NCBI GenBank assembly: GCA_012798155.1
Contig: JAAZNR010000912.1
Coordinates: 1-5,193 of the forward strand
Length of the DNA stretch: 5,193 nucleotides
From: Thermogutta sp.
Lineage (GTDB): Bacteria; Planctomycetota; Planctomycetia; Pirellulales; Thermoguttaceae
Direction: 5' to 3'
A program made the translations under genes and the position numbers. Below the pieces are notes generated by a model. It was not told the origin of the DNA. It made no database searches and saw nothing but the letters and a program-made list of their open reading frames with translations. Below, one piece after another: positions 4,986 through 5,193 of the stretch (the stretch's first letter is position 1; the number at the start of each line of letters is the position of its first letter).

Positions 4986-5193
4986 CTACACCCCGGCGGA
5001 TGCCTGAAGCGGTGGGTTGCGCGGCGGACGCGACGGGGTGCGTCCTTCCAGGGGCGGCGCCGGGGCGGGACAGCGGAGGTTGAACAGGCCGAAGATTTCG
5101 TCTTGGGTGAGCGCCAATTTGCGCGGCCCGCCAACGCCCGAGAAAATGGTCTCGAACAGCCGCCGCTTTTCTTCCAAGACGGCGTTGATCCGC
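4986..5193 (-). CDS. C-terminal fragment, probably SNF2-family helicase
   Basis: The frame is open from the right window edge (first full codon at 5192) to the TAG at 4988-4986, giving 68 residues. The start lies outside the window; the TTG at 5177 is an internal Leu. The sequence begins RINAVLEEKRRLFETIF, followed by GPRKLALTQDEIFGLFNLR and a Pro/Arg-rich tail. A basic helix of the type 'LEEKRRLFE' followed by L-T-x-D-E-I-F-x-L-F is what I expect at the extreme C-terminus of bacterial SNF2/SWI2-type ATPases, just after the helicase C domain. No helicase motif itself is visible, so the call rests on this tail alone. It lies on the same strand as the putative lyase but is separated by 930 bases and a lyase promoter, so they are not an operon. 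Confidence 0.6.
   Translation of the reverse strand, partial: RINAVLEEKRRLFETIFSGVGGPRKLALTQDEIFGLFNLRCPAPAPPLEGRTPSRPPRNPPLQASAGV

Overview
The window is GC-rich and looks like chromosomal DNA of a planctomycete, probably from the Pirellulales. The main reason is the truncated gene at the left edge. It encodes a long, cysteine-rich array of YTVCK-type repeats, which I recognise (from memory, without a search) as the 'YTV' repeat family that is essentially planctomycete-specific and linked to the cell wall. The repeat-littered intergenic DNA and the near absence of clear Shine-Dalgarno sites also fit.

Layout, left to right. (1) Bases 1-1472, + strand: the 3' part of the YTV-repeat gene, open to the left edge, followed by a strong intrinsic terminator at 1531-1569. 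(2) Bases 1473-1830: a spacer with the terminator, a small tandem repeat and a plausible tRNA promoter. (3) Bases 1831-1901, + strand: a complete tRNA-Gln(UUG). (4) Bases 2051-4054, - strand: one complete gene for an exported protein of about 667 residues that resembles alpha/alpha-toroid polysaccharide lyases (heparinase/chondroitinase-like). It has a good sigma70-type promoter at 4113-4141. It is convergent with the tRNA, and the 150 bp between them holds an 18-bp perfect palindrome and an 18-bp tandem repeat. (5) Bases 4055-4985: about 930 bp with no credible gene, packed with small repeats: a GTCCATGT direct-repeat cluster, an exact 25-bp direct repeat, two hairpins, and a large inverted-repeat element that holds a TTC/TGC triplet microsatellite and a 31-bp-period tandem repeat. 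(6) Bases 4986-5193, - strand: the last 68 codons of a gene whose tail resembles the extreme C-terminus of SNF2-family helicases.

Nothing here forms a clear multi-gene system. The two complete genes are independent units, the tRNA and the putative lyase. The lyase fits the polysaccharide-degrading lifestyle of planctomycetes, and the YTV protein fits their proteinaceous, disulfide-rich wall. The most unusual material is the internally duplicated repeat array of the YTV gene and the repeat-dense intergenic region upstream of the lyase.
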